A DNA stretch of 64,000 nucleotides from Oscillospiraceae bacterium (GCA_017458335.1 JAFTFT010000038.1:124001-188000), one strand, 5' to 3'; positions 6,935 to 15,729 are shown, numbered from the stretch's first letter. The notes: generated by a model from the letters alone, not told the origin. Numbers and translations: made by a program.

Positions 6935-8419
6935 CTATTTCTTCAGTCCCGCGTTTTCCGTGTTCCAGAGCTTTTCGTAGGAGAAGCCGGTCACCTTTTC
7001 CAGTGCGGCCTTTTCTTGCTCTGTCACTTGTTCTTTTTCCATCCCCTTGCGTCTGGCAATGTCCTTCTGGACCATTTTGAACTCCTTCTCGGTCACGGGG
7101 AAGAGCAAGGCGCATACGAGCAGCAGCGCCGACATGATGGCCGGAGCCAGCACGTAGCAGATGCCGATGCCATGCTGTGTCGCGGCGGCCTGCTCGAGGC
7201 CCGCGTTGGCAAGTGCCTCATCATAATGCACCGCCGTGAGCATGAAGCCGATGATCGCCACGGAGAGACCGGACGCAATCTTTCGGATAAATGTAGCCAT
7301 GCTGGAGACGATGCCCGGCCTGCGGATTGAGGTAATCAGCTCGTCGATGTCCGTCATATCCGCCATGATGGCGAAGATGCCCGTCAGGGAACCGGCATTG
7401 CCGAGTCCGATCAGCGAGGCAAGTGCCAGGATCGGGATGAGCGGCGCCCCGTGATGTGAGAAGGCCAGAAGCCCCAGTACGCCGATAAGCCTTAGCGGCG
7501 CAGCGATCACGATTGCCAGTTTCTTGGAGGTCCTGCTCATGACCGGTCCGAAGATGAGCATGCCGACGAACTGGGCCACCATCAGCACCGCAAGGATCGG
7601 AATGTAGTAGCTGGGATATGCGCCGAGCGCGTGCTGCACATAGTAAACCGCCATTCCCGAAATGAAGTCCATGCCGCCCTGGCCGAAAAGGTACAGCCCC
7701 AGGAAGATCAGGAAGGAACGGCTCCGGAATACGCTGGCCGCCTGAATGAAGCTCTCCCCGAGCGTCATCTTTACGGGTTCCTTCTGCTTTTCCCAGGTGC
7801 CGAAGAACACGGTGATTGAACATACGAAGAAGAGCACGCCGAACAGGAGCATGCATGTCATATACTGCGACGGATCGTTGGTCTGCTTGATAATCATGCC
7901 CGGAACAAGTCCGCAGGCAGCGGCGCCGAGCGTTGAGAACACCATACGCATATTGGAGAACCTGGCGCGCATCGCGTAATCGTCCATCATGTCCGGAAGC
8001 AGCCCGTTATACGGCACGCTCAGCACCGTGAAGCCCGTGTTGAACAGGCAGTACATCACGACGTAGAAGATGTAGTTCGCCGTCATCGACGAGGCGTGGA
8101 TGTTGATCCACATGAGTACGAAAGTGACGGCGGAAGCAATGCTTCCAACCAGGATGTAAAACCGCTTCGGTCCGTATTTCGACTCGGTTCTCTCTACAAT
8201 GTTGCCCATGACGGGATCGGTGACGGCATCCCAGATCTTGCCGATCATGGGGATCGTGCCGGCAAGTGCGGCGTTCATGCCGAGCGCATCCGTCAGGAAG
8301 ACGATGAAGAAGGCATTTATAATAACGAAGCATCCTCCTCCGAAGATCTCTCCCACGCCGTAAGTCAGTCTGCTGAAGAAACCGTAACTCGGTTTCCTGC
8401 CGCTGATTTTCTCTTCCAT
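6935..8419 (-). CDS. GPH family sugar:cation symporter
   Basis: A 494-residue membrane transporter of the glycoside-pentoside-hexuronide family (MelB/xyloside type), importing a glycoside with Na+ or H+. Signs are the N-terminal Y-G-V-G-E-I-F-G-G-G, the WDAVTDPVMGNIVERTESKYGPKRFYIL loop typical of MelB-like proteins (about residues 63-90), and twelve hydrophobic segments. A charged C-terminal tail follows. The start has an excellent AAGGAGG site. It stands alone, with no glycosidase beside it, so the sugar cannot be named. Confidence 0.9.
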   Translation of the reverse strand: MEEKISGRKPSYGFFSRLTYGVGEIFGGGCFVIINAFFIVFLTDALGMNAALAGTIPMIGKIWDAVTDPVMGNIVERTESKYGPKRFYILVGSIASAVTFVLMWINIHASSMTANYIFYVVMYCLFNTGFTVLSVPYNGLLPDMMDDYAMRARFSNMRMVFSTLGAAACGLVPGMIIKQTNDPSQYMTCMLLFGVLFFVCSITVFFGTWEKQKEPVKMTLGESFIQAASVFRSRSFLIFLGLYLFGQGGMDFISGMAVYYVQHALGAYPSYYIPILAVLMVAQFVGMLIFGPVMSRTSKKLAIVIAAPLRLIGVLGLLAFSHHGAPLIPILALASLIGLGNAGSLTGIFAIMADMTDIDELITSIRRPGIVSSMATFIRKIASGLSVAIIGFMLTAVHYDEALANAGLEQAAATQHGIGICYVLAPAIMSALLLVCALLFPVTEKEFKMVQKDIARRKGMEKEQVTEQEKAALEKVTGFSYEKLWNTENAGLKK

Positions 8420-8747
8420 GTTTCCTCCTTCTTATTTGACCTGTTCCGCACCCGAAGCACAGAGAATCAGGTCAGTGCAACATCTGATAATTGAGGTTAT
8501 TTTATCACCGTCCCATATAAAAAGCAAGCATTCCGGAGGTGTTTTACGAGCTTGTATCCGGGATCTGCGTAAGCATGATCACAGCGGTGCAATTCATTCA
8601 CGGAACCGCCGTGAGGCTCTTCCCTTTTTGATTCTCATTTGGTATAATTGACGCGGCAGCCTGATAAACTAATGAATTATTAAGTTGCCAAAAAGCCCCG
8701 TTCGTTGTACGATAGGCTTGGAAATCATTGATCGTGAGGTGTCCGAT
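8420..8747. other. Gene-free interval with divergent promoters
   Basis: About 330 bases. It carries the likely symporter promoter on the minus strand (8499-8527), a short hairpin around 8600-8614, and a TATAAT at 8643-8648 that is a likely -10 for the lipoprotein gene, although no good -35 is seen. No gene is credible here. Confidence 0.5.
8499..8527 (-). promoter_or_regulatory. Putative promoter of the GPH symporter
   Basis: Read on the minus strand, TTGCTT (8527-8522) and TAAAAT (8504-8499) are 17 bases apart, about 80 bases before the start. Confidence 0.45.
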
Positions 8748-9962
8748 ATGAAACGAAACCTGACTCTGCTCTTTTGTCTTAGTTTTTTGCTCGTCGCCCT
8801 GAGCGCCTGCGGTCTGAGACAGTTCAATAAGCCCGCCGCGACGCCGACCCCTCTGGTGACTGCCGAGGTGACGACTCCGGCCCCCGTGGCTACGCCGGCG
8901 CCTGTGGCTACCCCGGCGCCGACCCCGGCTTCCACACCGACGCCCACGCCGGTTCCCACCGCGACACCGGCTCCCACGCCGACTCCGGCTCCCACGCCTG
9001 TGGCGACTCCGGTTCCGACGCCCACTCCGACCGCTTCCAACCTGCCGCGCGTCACCAAGAGTCCGACCGGCGAGACCGTTCCCGTAAACGGCAAGTGCCA
9101 GTTTATCGCAAAGTATGAAAACGCAAAATGGGCCGAGTGGCACTTTGTCAGTCCGGACGGCAGCAGGGACCTCGACTATGAGCAGGCGCAGAAAGAATTT
9201 CCTACGATGAAGATCATCAACGGCTTTACGAAGGATCTGAGCCTTGAGCTTGTTTCCGAGACTCTCAACGGCTGGAAGGTTTACTGCCGCTTCAGCAATG
9301 ACGCGGGATCCGTGAACACGGATTCGGCTCTGATCGTCGTCACCGGAACCGCGCCCGCGGGCACCGCCTCCGCTCTTCCGAAGGTAACCAAAAGTCCCAC
9401 CGGCGAAACGGTACAGGCGGGCGGAAGCGCTTACTTCGTCGCCAAGCACGAGGGTGCCGTCTGGGCCGTCTGGCATTTTGTGAGTCCGGATGGGACCCGC
9501 GACCTGACCTATGAGGATGCCGCCTGGGAATTCACTGCGCTGCAGATCGTCGGCGGAGATGTGAGCACCATGCAGCTGAAGAACATTCCGGCGGAGATGA
9601 ACGGCTGGAAGGTCTATTGCGCTTATCGAAACAACAACGGCACGGTCAACACCGACTCCGCCCTGATCACCGTCTCGGGCGCCGCTGCCGCGGCAACGGG
9701 AACCACGGCGGGTACCACTGGCACCACAGGCACAGCCGCCACAACCACCGGAACGGGTGCAACGGCGACCACGGTTTCGCGTACCCCGACCGGACGCACC
9801 ATGACGGCCTACTTCGCCGACGGCTCCACCACAACGCTCTCAGAGCTCGGCGACGGCAGCTGGCAGGCGCCCAGCGGGGCCCTCTACGCGCTCGGCACCG
9901 ACGACGTGCTTCGCTCAAGCGGTTCTACGGACCTGTATACCTATAATCCGATCTACGGGTGA
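8748..9962 (+). CDS. Lipoprotein with Pro/Thr spacer and two novel repeats
   Basis: A 404-residue surface lipoprotein. ATG 8748 follows GAGGTG; a lipobox LSAC places the acylated Cys at residue 21. A long spacer of T-P and A-P repeats (about 30-98) should lift the rest through the wall. Two copies of a module of about 100 residues follow, each opening with V-T-K-S-P-T-G-E-T-V and containing W-x-W-H-F-V-S-P-D-G, D-L-x-Y-E-x-A and N-G-W-K-V-Y-C. They look like bacterial Ig-like folds, but I know no exact family. A T/G/A-rich linker leads to a short C-terminal segment. Function is unknown; presumably adhesion or ligand binding. It is a single gene followed by hairpins. Confidence 0.8.
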   Translation: MKRNLTLLFCLSFLLVALSACGLRQFNKPAATPTPLVTAEVTTPAPVATPAPVATPAPTPASTPTPTPVPTATPAPTPTPAPTPVATPVPTPTPTASNLPRVTKSPTGETVPVNGKCQFIAKYENAKWAEWHFVSPDGSRDLDYEQAQKEFPTMKIINGFTKDLSLELVSETLNGWKVYCRFSNDAGSVNTDSALIVVTGTAPAGTASALPKVTKSPTGETVQAGGSAYFVAKHEGAVWAVWHFVSPDGTRDLTYEDAAWEFTALQIVGGDVSTMQLKNIPAEMNGWKVYCAYRNNNGTVNTDSALITVSGAAAAATGTTAGTTGTTGTAATTTGTGATATTVSRTPTGRTMTAYFADGSTTTLSELGDGSWQAPSGALYALGTDDVLRSSGSTDLYTYNPIYG

Positions 9963-10011
9963 GCAGAAGACGCATCGGCCGTTATCCCCCTGAACAAAAC
10001 AGATTGCCTGG

Positions 10012-10040
10012 ATCATTCCCCGCCTCCGGCGGGGAATGAT
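10012..10040. terminator. Stem-loop after the lipoprotein gene
   Basis: A 13-bp perfect GC-rich stem with a three-base loop, with arms starting ATCATTCCCCGCC. It has no strong T run. The GC core recurs at 53180-53201. Confidence 0.5.
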
Positions 10041-10049
10041 CCTTATGCG

Positions 10050-10083
10050 GCAGGCAGGATGAACCTTCATTCTGCCTGCTTTT
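10050..10083 (+). terminator. Rho-independent terminator
   Basis: GCAGGCAG (10050-10057) pairs with CTGCCTGC (10072-10079), with further pairing toward the loop, followed by TTTT. Confidence 0.7.
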
Positions 10084-10116
10084 GCCGTCTGCGGCTGTTT
10101 TCAGTTTGTTCAAATT

Positions 10117-10152
10117 CTTCCTAAGCTTCCTCTAAGTTTCCGCTGTTATACT
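10117..10152 (+). promoter_or_regulatory. Direct-repeat operator and -10 of the VTC operon
   Basis: CTTCCTAAG (10117-10125) is followed at once by CTTCCTCTAAG (10126-10136) and TTTCC, where a -35 would be expected. TATACT at 10147-10152 is the likely -10. Tandem repeats of about one helical turn in place of a -35 are typical of OmpR-type response-regulator activation; no such regulator is encoded here. Confidence 0.45.
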
Positions 10153-10184
10153 CGGCTCATCAAAACGAAAGAGGTAACAGCATC

Positions 10185-10901
10185 ATGTCCGGTGCAATTT
10201 TTGAACGTCACGAAATGAAGTTTCTTTTGAATACGCAGCAGCGCCGCTTCCTGGAAAGCGCGATTCAGGGCAGGATGCGCCCGGATGAGCACGGAGAAAG
10301 CACGATCTGCAACGTCTATTACGATACCACCGATTATCTGCTGGTCCGGCGTTCCCTGGAGCGCCCGGTCTACAAGGAAAAGATCCGGATGCGCAGCTAC
10401 GGTCCGGCCTGCGGGAACGATTCCGTCTTTCTGGAACTGAAGAAAAAGTACGACGGCGTGGTATACAAACGCCGGATCTCTCTCCCGCTGGATCAGGCCG
10501 AAGCCTATATGCATGGAGAGATTCCGATGCCGTCGGACTCCCAGATCGGTCGCGAGATCGACTGGTTCTGTCACAGCTACCGGGATCTGATTCCGGCCGC
10601 GCACATCAGCTATGACCGGAACGCCTGGTTTGACCGTATTGATCCGGAACTCCGTCTCACTTTTGACCGCAACATTCTCTGGCAGACGGAAGACTGCAGT
10701 CTCTCCGCTCTCCCCTGCGGCCACAGCATTCTCGGCGCCGGCGAGTCCCTGCTGGAGATCAAAACCGCTTCTGCGATTCCGATGTGGCTGGTCTCTCTCC
10801 TGGACGCCGCGGAGATCCGTAAAACCAGTTTTTCCAAATACGGCACGGCCTATACGGCCATGCTGAACAATTACAGAATGAGAGGTGTTTCCTGTGCCTG
10901 A
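10185..10901 (+). CDS. VTC-domain polyphosphate polymerase
   Basis: A 238-residue soluble protein of the VTC/CYTH-like tunnel fold that in yeast makes polyphosphate from ATP. Visible hallmarks are E-R-H-E-M-K-F at the start, Y-Y-D-T-T-D, the basic strand Y-K-E-K-I-R-M-R, L-E-L-K-K-K-Y-D-G-V-V-Y-K-R-R, and L-L-E-I-K near the end. These supply the acidic metal ligands and basic substrate-tunnel residues. A good site (AAGAGGT) precedes the ATG. It overlaps the DUF4956 gene by 8 bases and leads a three-gene operon with a Cthe_2159-like protein, a grouping seen in other Firmicutes. Polyphosphate synthesis is family-based inference. Confidence 0.85.
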   Translation: MSGAIFERHEMKFLLNTQQRRFLESAIQGRMRPDEHGESTICNVYYDTTDYLLVRRSLERPVYKEKIRMRSYGPACGNDSVFLELKKKYDGVVYKRRISLPLDQAEAYMHGEIPMPSDSQIGREIDWFCHSYRDLIPAAHISYDRNAWFDRIDPELRLTFDRNILWQTEDCSLSALPCGHSILGAGESLLEIKTASAIPMWLVSLLDAAEIRKTSFSKYGTAYTAMLNNYRMRGVSCA

Positions 10902-11580
10902 TACGTTTTTTACCGCACTTTACAGCGGCAGCTCCCCGGTGACGCTGCCGGTCTTTCTGGCGATCACCGCCTCGGCGCTGATCCTCGGTCTTGTCTACGC
11001 CCTGCTCTACCGCTCCATTGAGCACTGCAGCCGCAGCTTTGCGTTGACGCTCTCCCTTCTCCCCGCGGTCGTCTCCGTCGTCATCCTGATGGTCAGCGGC
11101 AGCATCGGCGCGGGCGTGGCCGTAGCCGGCACCTTTTCCCTGGTTCGCTTCCGTTCCGCACCCGGTACGGGAAAAGAAATCGTCTCCGTCTTCATCTCCA
11201 TGGCGATCGGCCTTGCCTGCGGAATGGGCTTCCCGCTTCTGGCCGCCCTGTTCACCGTGATCCTCTGTGCGATGTATGCGCTCTTCACCCGCCTCATCTT
11301 CCCGGACGCCGGAGACGAAGAAGCGGAGAAAACCCTGCAGATCACCATTCCCGAAGATCTGGAATACGCGGGCTTATTCGATGATATTTTCAACCGTTAC
11401 ACGTCCGGCGCCAGACTGGTCCGGGTCAAGACCACCAATCTCGGCTCTCTGAACCGTTTAAGCTACGAGCTGCGCATGCTGAAGCCCGGTACCGAAAAAG
11501 CCATGATCGATGAGCTGCGCTGCCGGAACGGAAATCTTGAAATCAATCTCTCTGCCCGCTGCGAAGGCAGCGAACTGTGA
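10894..11580 (+). CDS. DUF4956 membrane protein
   Basis: A 228-residue protein with three or four hydrophobic segments in its first 130 residues, including the conserved G-A-G-V-A-V-A-G-T-F-S-L-V-R-F-R-S-A-P-G-T loop, then a cytosolic domain of about 90 residues. The motif is the hallmark of DUF4956, whose genes usually sit beside VTC polymerases. It may form the membrane part of a polyphosphate-handling complex; this is inference. GTG 10894 is preferred because GAGAGGTG lies six bases upstream; the frame could also open at GTG 10885, which overlaps that site. Confidence 0.85.
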   Translation: MPDTFFTALYSGSSPVTLPVFLAITASALILGLVYALLYRSIEHCSRSFALTLSLLPAVVSVVILMVSGSIGAGVAVAGTFSLVRFRSAPGTGKEIVSVFISMAIGLACGMGFPLLAALFTVILCAMYALFTRLIFPDAGDEEAEKTLQITIPEDLEYAGLFDDIFNRYTSGARLVRVKTTNLGSLNRLSYELRMLKPGTEKAMIDELRCRNGNLEINLSARCEGSEL

Positions 11581-11597
11581 AAGGAGGATTCCCAGCC

Positions 11598-12785
11598 ATG
11601 ACAAAACGCAACCGCAAGAGCAGCGCCCCGGTCTTTCTTCGCGGTCTCCCCTTCCTGCTGACGCTTATGCTCTTTCTGTCCCTGATGCTGACGATGACCG
11701 GCCCGGAAGCACAGGCCGAGAGCAGCGGGGCAAACGCGGAGGACGAAGATCTTCCCGAATACAGCATCCTGCTCAGCGACGCACAGAGCAGCAGTTCCTG
11801 CAGCAGCGTCATCTTCTCCGGCAGCACCGTCACCATCACGGAGACGGGCAGCTATACCCTCACCGGCTCTCTGTCTGACGGACAGATCATTGTAGACACC
11901 GCCAAGGAAAACCGCGTCCGTCTGATTCTAGACGGGGTCAGCATCACGAGTTCCGATTCCGCCGCCATCTATGTCCGTTCCGCGGACAAGGTCGTGATCA
12001 GCCTGAAGGACGGCACGGCCAGCACGCTCGGCAACGGAGGAAGCTTTGTGCAGACCGATGAAAACAACATTGACGCCGTCATTTTCTCCAAGGATGACCT
12101 CACCATCAAGGGAACCGGCGCCCTCACGATCAGCTCCCCCGCCGGTCACGGGATCGTCGGCAAAGACGACCTGAAGATCAAGAGCGGCACGCTCTCCATC
12201 ACCGCCGCGCGGAAAACCCTCAGCGCCAACGACACACTCTCTGTGGAAAACGGCGTTCTGACGCTGAATGCCGGCACCGAAGGCATGGAGGCTTCCAACG
12301 TCATCGTCAGTGGCGGAAGCATCTCCCTTCAGGCCGGAGACGACGGCATCAACGCCACCTGGCTCTCGGATACGACACGCCCTGCGATTGAAATCAGCGG
12401 AGGTTCCCTGAGCATCGTGATGGGAGCCGGCGACACCGACGGGATCGATTCCAACGGTGACCTCGTGATCACCGGCGGGACCATCGACATCAGCGGCAGT
12501 TCTTCTTTCGACATCGACGGCAGCGTCACCTTCACCGGCGGCACGGTAATCGTCAACGGGCAGCAGGTCGACACCATTCCGAACCAGATGATGGGCATGG
12601 GCGGCTTCGGCGGGATGGGCCACGGCGGCCGGCAGAACATGGACGGCTTCCCTGGCGGAGCCTCCGGCGTCGGAAACGTCTTCCCTCAGGGCCAGGACGG
12701 AGCAAGTGACTTCGGCGGGCAGCAGCCCGGCGGTTTCGGCGGCCGTAACGGGATGGGCAGTTTTGCCGCTCCCAATATCGGCTGA
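11598..12785 (+). CDS. Secreted Cthe_2159-like carbohydrate-binding protein
   Basis: A 395-residue exported protein. ATG 11598 follows AAAGGAGG; a signal peptide ends near A-Q-A at about residue 41. The body is a run of short beta-strand repeats rich in G-x-L-x-I-x-G and N-G-V-L-T-L, including S-S-D-S-A-A-I-Y, T-D-E-N-N-I-D-A and G-D-D-G-I-N-A, as in the Cthe_2159 parallel beta-helix family that binds calcium and acidic polysaccharide. The tail of about 65 residues is rich in Gly, Met, Phe and Gln and looks disordered. It is the third gene of the VTC-DUF4956 operon. Similar genes are annotated as carbohydrate-binding domain-containing. Its role in polyphosphate or spore biology is not known to me. 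Confidence 0.82.
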   Translation: MTKRNRKSSAPVFLRGLPFLLTLMLFLSLMLTMTGPEAQAESSGANAEDEDLPEYSILLSDAQSSSSCSSVIFSGSTVTITETGSYTLTGSLSDGQIIVDTAKENRVRLILDGVSITSSDSAAIYVRSADKVVISLKDGTASTLGNGGSFVQTDENNIDAVIFSKDDLTIKGTGALTISSPAGHGIVGKDDLKIKSGTLSITAARKTLSANDTLSVENGVLTLNAGTEGMEASNVIVSGGSISLQAGDDGINATWLSDTTRPAIEISGGSLSIVMGAGDTDGIDSNGDLVITGGTIDISGSSSFDIDGSVTFTGGTVIVNGQQVDTIPNQMMGMGGFGGMGHGGRQNMDGFPGGASGVGNVFPQGQDGASDFGGQQPGGFGGRNGMGSFAAPNIG

Positions 12786-12909
12786 ATGCCACGGTATTCG
12801 ACGAATAACGCTCATACTTTTCTCCCATCTGTCATACGGCAATCCTATGACAGATGGGGGATGCAAGAAAAAGGCACTCCGACCTGACTCAGTTTGTGTA
12901 ATTCGCCAG

Positions 12910-12938
12910 TTGACAAAGCGGTGTTTGGCCTATATAAT
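12910..12938 (+). promoter_or_regulatory. Consensus promoter of the pyr-pur operon
   Basis: A perfect TTGACA (12910-12915) and perfect TATAAT (12933-12938) with a 17-base spacer. It is one of the strongest promoter matches in the window and lies about 300 bases before pyrE, consistent with control by attenuation in the leader. Confidence 0.9.
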
Positions 12939-12949
12939 CAGCACAACTT

Positions 12950-13046
12950 TAAGGCGACCCAGAGAGATCGGCAAGGATGAAGAGAATGACTGCGGGGAGA
13001 ATACCCCGTTTGTTGGCCTTGCCTTTTGGGTAAGGCTTTTGTTTTT
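12950..13046 (+). promoter_or_regulatory. PyrR-type transcription attenuator
   Basis: The leader contains CCCAGAGAGATCGGCAAGG (12958-12976), a close match to the PyrR-binding loop. GGCAAGG (12970-12976) can pair with CCTTGCC (13017-13023) as an antiterminator. The same CCTTGCC is instead used in the terminator stem GCCTTGCC (13016-13023) with GGTAAGGC (13029-13036), followed by TTTTGTTTTT. PyrR bound to UMP should favour termination. pyrR itself is not in this window. Confidence 0.85.
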
Positions 13047-13218
13047 GGAGGATACGCGGATGGTGTGTTCCCGTCGAATCAAGAAAACAAACGCAGAGGT
13101 GAGACTGCCCTTCATCGGGGACACTTTTGCGGCCTTCAACTGCCACGAGACAAATCTATATACAGGTATGCCCGGTTTCTGCATGCAGGTCAGTCTGTGT
13201 GGATGAACCGGGTTTTTT
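13047..13218 (+). promoter_or_regulatory. Second leader element ending in an intrinsic terminator
   Basis: After the first terminator another 120 bases of non-coding leader precede a second terminator: CCCGGTT (13171-13177) with AACCGGG (13206-13212) and TTTTTT. The intervening RNA contains a GCAG/CTGC hairpin near 13093-13108 but no PyrR site, T-box or other class that I recognise. It looks like a second attenuator in series with unknown ligand. Confidence 0.55.
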
Positions 13219-13235
13219 ATGTATTGGAGGAAATT

Positions 13236-13874
13236 ATGAACAGAGAAGTTCGCATTGCAAAAGATCTGCTCAGCATCAAAGCGGTTTTCTTCCGTCCGGA
13301 AGAGCCCTTTACCTGGGCCAGCGGGATCAAGAGTCCCGTCTACTGTGACAATCGTCTGACTCTGACCGCGCCGGAAGTGCGCAACGATGTGGAATACGGT
13401 CTGATGGAACTCGTAGAAGAGTTCTATCCGGAGGCGGAAGTTCTGATGGGCACCTCTACGGCCGGCATCGCACATGCGGCCATCACGGCGCATCTGATGA
13501 ATAAGCCCATGGGCTATGTCCGTTCCGGCGCCAAGGATCACGGACGGCAGAACCAGATCGAAGGCCGTCTGGAACCGGGTCAGAAGGTCGTCGTCATTGA
13601 AGATCTCATCTCTACAGGCGGTTCGGTTCTGGAGGTTGTCGAGGTTCTGCGCGAGGCAGGCGCGGAAGTGCTCGGTGTGGCAAGCATCTTCACTTACGGC
13701 ATGAAGAAGGGTCTGGAGCGCCTTGCCGCTGCCGACGTGATCAATCACAGTCTGACCAACTTCGACGTGATTGCCCAGGTTGCTGCCGAGGATGGATATA
13801 TCCGTCCCGAGGATGTGAAGCGTCTGATTGCCTTCCGGAACAATCCTTCGGACGACAGCTGGAGGAATGTATGA
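13236..13874 (+). CDS. pyrE: Orotate phosphoribosyltransferase
   Basis: Joins orotate to PRPP to make OMP, the fifth step of UMP synthesis. It has 212 residues. ATG 13236 follows TTGGAGG; an in-frame extension to 13026 runs through the attenuator and is rejected. The PRPP-binding loop [13 protein letters not shown] (about residues 115-127) is intact, as are the flexible-loop region with K-D-H-G-R and the early [14 protein letters not shown] segment. It is the first gene of the operon, and its stop overlaps the pyrB start by four bases, so translation is coupled. Expression is expected to depend on the two leader attenuators. Confidence 0.95.
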   Translation: MNREVRIAKDLLSIKAVFFRPEEPFTWASGIKSPVYCDNRLTLTAPEVRNDVEYGLMELVEEFYPEAEVLMGTSTAGIAHAAITAHLMNKPMGYVRSGAKDHGRQNQIEGRLEPGQKVVVIEDLISTGGSVLEVVEVLREAGAEVLGVASIFTYGMKKGLERLAAADVINHSLTNFDVIAQVAAEDGYIRPEDVKRLIAFRNNPSDDSWRNV

Positions 13875-14797
13875 AACGCAGCCTGATCGATATTCTTGAT
13901 TTCAGCCCTGATGAGCTTCAGGAGCTGATCGACACCGCAAACGATATTATCGCCCGACCGGAGGCTTACAGCCGGCTCTGTTGCGGAAAGAAGCTGGCCA
14001 CCTTATTCTTTGAGCCCTCTACCCGCACCAGGCTGAGCTTTGAGGCCGCCATGTATGAGCTCGGCGGAAACGTGATCGGTTTCTCCGAAGCCCAGAGTTC
14101 CTCCGCCTCCAAGGGTGAGAGCGTGGCCGACACGGCCAAGGTCATCAGCTGCTATGCCGACATCATCGCCATGCGCCACCCCAAGGAGGGTGCACCGCTG
14201 GTGGCTGCAATGAATGCCAGCATCCCGGTCATCAACGCCGGTGACGGCGGGCACAACCACCCCACCCAGACGCTGGCCGACCTGCTGACCATTTACCGGG
14301 AAAAGGGCGGTTTTGAAAACCTCACCGTGGGCTTCTGCGGTGACCTGAAGTTCGGTCGGACTGTGCATTCTCTCATCAGTGCGCTCTCCCGCTATCCGGG
14401 GCTGAAGCTCTATCTCATCTCCCCGGAAGAGCTGAAGCTTCCCAGCTATGTAAAAAAAGAAGTTCTCGCCGCAAAGAATATCTCCTATGTTCAGACCACC
14501 GATCTTGAAGGTGTCATGCCCGAACTCGACATTCTGTACATGACCCGGGTTCAGCGGGAGCGCTTCTTCAATGAGGAAGATTATCTCCGTCTGAAGGACA
14601 GTTACATTCTCACCCCCGACAAGCTCCAGAATGCGCGGCAAGATCTGTGCATCATGCACCCCCTGCCCCGTGTCAACGAGATCAGCGTCGCCATTGATGA
14701 CGATCCCCGCGCCTGCTACTTCAAGCAGGTTCTCTACGGCAAGTACATGCGGATGGCACTGATCCTGAAACTCTTAAAGGAGGCCGGAACGCTTTGA
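13871..14797 (+). CDS. pyrB: Aspartate carbamoyltransferase, catalytic chain
   Basis: Condenses carbamoyl phosphate and aspartate, the committed pyrimidine step. It has 308 residues, the normal length. The carbamoyl-phosphate motif [12 protein letters not shown] lies at about 48-59. The K-G-E-S loop, H-P-x-Q-T-L-A-D-L-L and the late [10 protein letters not shown] aspartate-binding segment are all present. The downstream pyrI overlaps it by four bases, so a class B (catalytic plus regulatory subunit) holoenzyme is expected, with allosteric control by nucleotides. Confidence 0.96.
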   Translation: MKRSLIDILDFSPDELQELIDTANDIIARPEAYSRLCCGKKLATLFFEPSTRTRLSFEAAMYELGGNVIGFSEAQSSSASKGESVADTAKVISCYADIIAMRHPKEGAPLVAAMNASIPVINAGDGGHNHPTQTLADLLTIYREKGGFENLTVGFCGDLKFGRTVHSLISALSRYPGLKLYLISPEELKLPSYVKKEVLAAKNISYVQTTDLEGVMPELDILYMTRVQRERFFNEEDYLRLKDSYILTPDKLQNARQDLCIMHPLPRVNEISVAIDDDPRACYFKQVLYGKYMRMALILKLLKEAGTL

Positions 14798-15210
14798 ATA
14801 TCGACTCCATCTCCAACGGCATCGTCATCGACCACATCACCGCCGGCCGCGGCATGAAGCTCTATGAGCTGCTCGGCCTCGAAAAGCTAGACTGTTCCGT
14901 CGCCATCATCAAGAACGTCCACAGCGAAAAGCTGGGCAAGAAGGACATCATCAAGATCGACTCCGATATTCCCGTGAGTCTGGATGTCATCGGCTATGTC
15001 GATCCGGGCGTAAGCATCAATATCATTCGCAACGGAAAACTGATTGAAAAGAAGCGCATCGAGATGCCGGAGACCCTGACCAACGTGATCTTCTGCAAAA
15101 ACCCGCGCTGCATTACCCAGACCGAGCAGGAGCTGAAACACGTGTTCCGTCTCACAGACCGCGTCAACAAGGTCTATCGCTGCATCTACTGCGAAACAAA
15201 GGCAAACTGA
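14794..15210 (+). CDS. pyrI: Aspartate carbamoyltransferase, regulatory chain
   Basis: A 138-residue nucleotide-binding regulatory subunit of ATCase. The start is TTG 14794, supported by AAAGGAGG at 14776-14783. The N-terminal half carries the I-D-H-I-x-A-G-R-G nucleotide-binding start and the K-x-D-I-I-K-I segment. The C-terminal half holds the zinc site, with Cys at K-N-P-R-C and a second pair at C-I-Y-C plus F-C-K, four cysteines in all. It is translationally coupled to pyrB and is followed 30 bases later by purE without a terminator. Confidence 0.95.
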   Translation: MNIDSISNGIVIDHITAGRGMKLYELLGLEKLDCSVAIIKNVHSEKLGKKDIIKIDSDIPVSLDVIGYVDPGVSINIIRNGKLIEKKRIEMPETLTNVIFCKNPRCITQTEQELKHVFRLTDRVNKVYRCIYCETKAN

Positions 15211-15240
15211 TCACCGCCGGACCGATAAGGAGGGTATTCC

Positions 15241-15729
15241 GTGAAAAAAATCGGCATTGTCATGGGCAGCGACAGCGATCTGCCCGTCATTCAGAAAGCG
15301 ACCGATCTCCTGAAAAAACTGGAGATTCCCTTTGAAGTGCATGTCTATTCCGCACACCGCACCCCGGAACAGGCCCGGGCCTTCGCCGTATCCGCCAGAG
15401 AAAACGGATTCGGCGTCCTGATTGCCGCCGCCGGCATGGCGGCCCACCTCGCCGGCGCCATTGCCGCCAACACCACCCTACCCGTCATCGGCATTCCCTG
15501 CAAGGGCCCCGTTCTGGACGGGATGGACGCTCTGCTCAGCACGGTACAGATGCCCTCCGGGATTCCCGTGGCCACCGTCGGCATTAACAACGGCGCCAAC
15601 GCTGCCCTGCTGGCTGCCGAAATTCTTTCCATCGAAGATCCGGCTCTGGCAAATCGTCTGCAGCAGAAGCGCACGCAGGATACCGCGGCTGTACTGGAAA
15701 AAGACGCCGGCATCGCGGCCCGGCTCTGA
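15241..15729 (+). CDS. purE: N5-carboxyaminoimidazole ribonucleotide mutase
   Basis: Moves the carboxyl group of N5-CAIR to carbon 4 in purine synthesis. It has 162 residues, typical of class I PurE. The start is GTG 15241 after AAGGAGGG. G-S-D-S-D-L-P at the N-terminus, S-A-H-R-T-P with the catalytic His, and A-A-G-M-A-A-H-L-A-G-x-x-A are all seen. Class I PurE normally needs PurK to make N5-CAIR; purK is not in this window. The gene follows pyrI by 30 bases and belongs to the same run of genes. Confidence 0.95.
   Translation: MKKIGIVMGSDSDLPVIQKATDLLKKLEIPFEVHVYSAHRTPEQARAFAVSARENGFGVLIAAAGMAAHLAGAIAANTTLPVIGIPCKGPVLDGMDALLSTVQMPSGIPVATVGINNGANAALLAAEILSIEDPALANRLQQKRTQDTAAVLEKDAGIAARL

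Noticed and set aside
8880..9040. CRISPR-like short tandem repeats
   Set aside because: The repetition encodes a Thr-Pro/Ala-Pro spacer in the lipoprotein; units are of codon size with no unique spacers.
13026..13235. N-terminal extension of pyrE into the leader
   Set aside because: In frame by chance; it would start inside the first terminator and read through the second, while ATG 13236 has an ideal ribosome site and gives the normal length.
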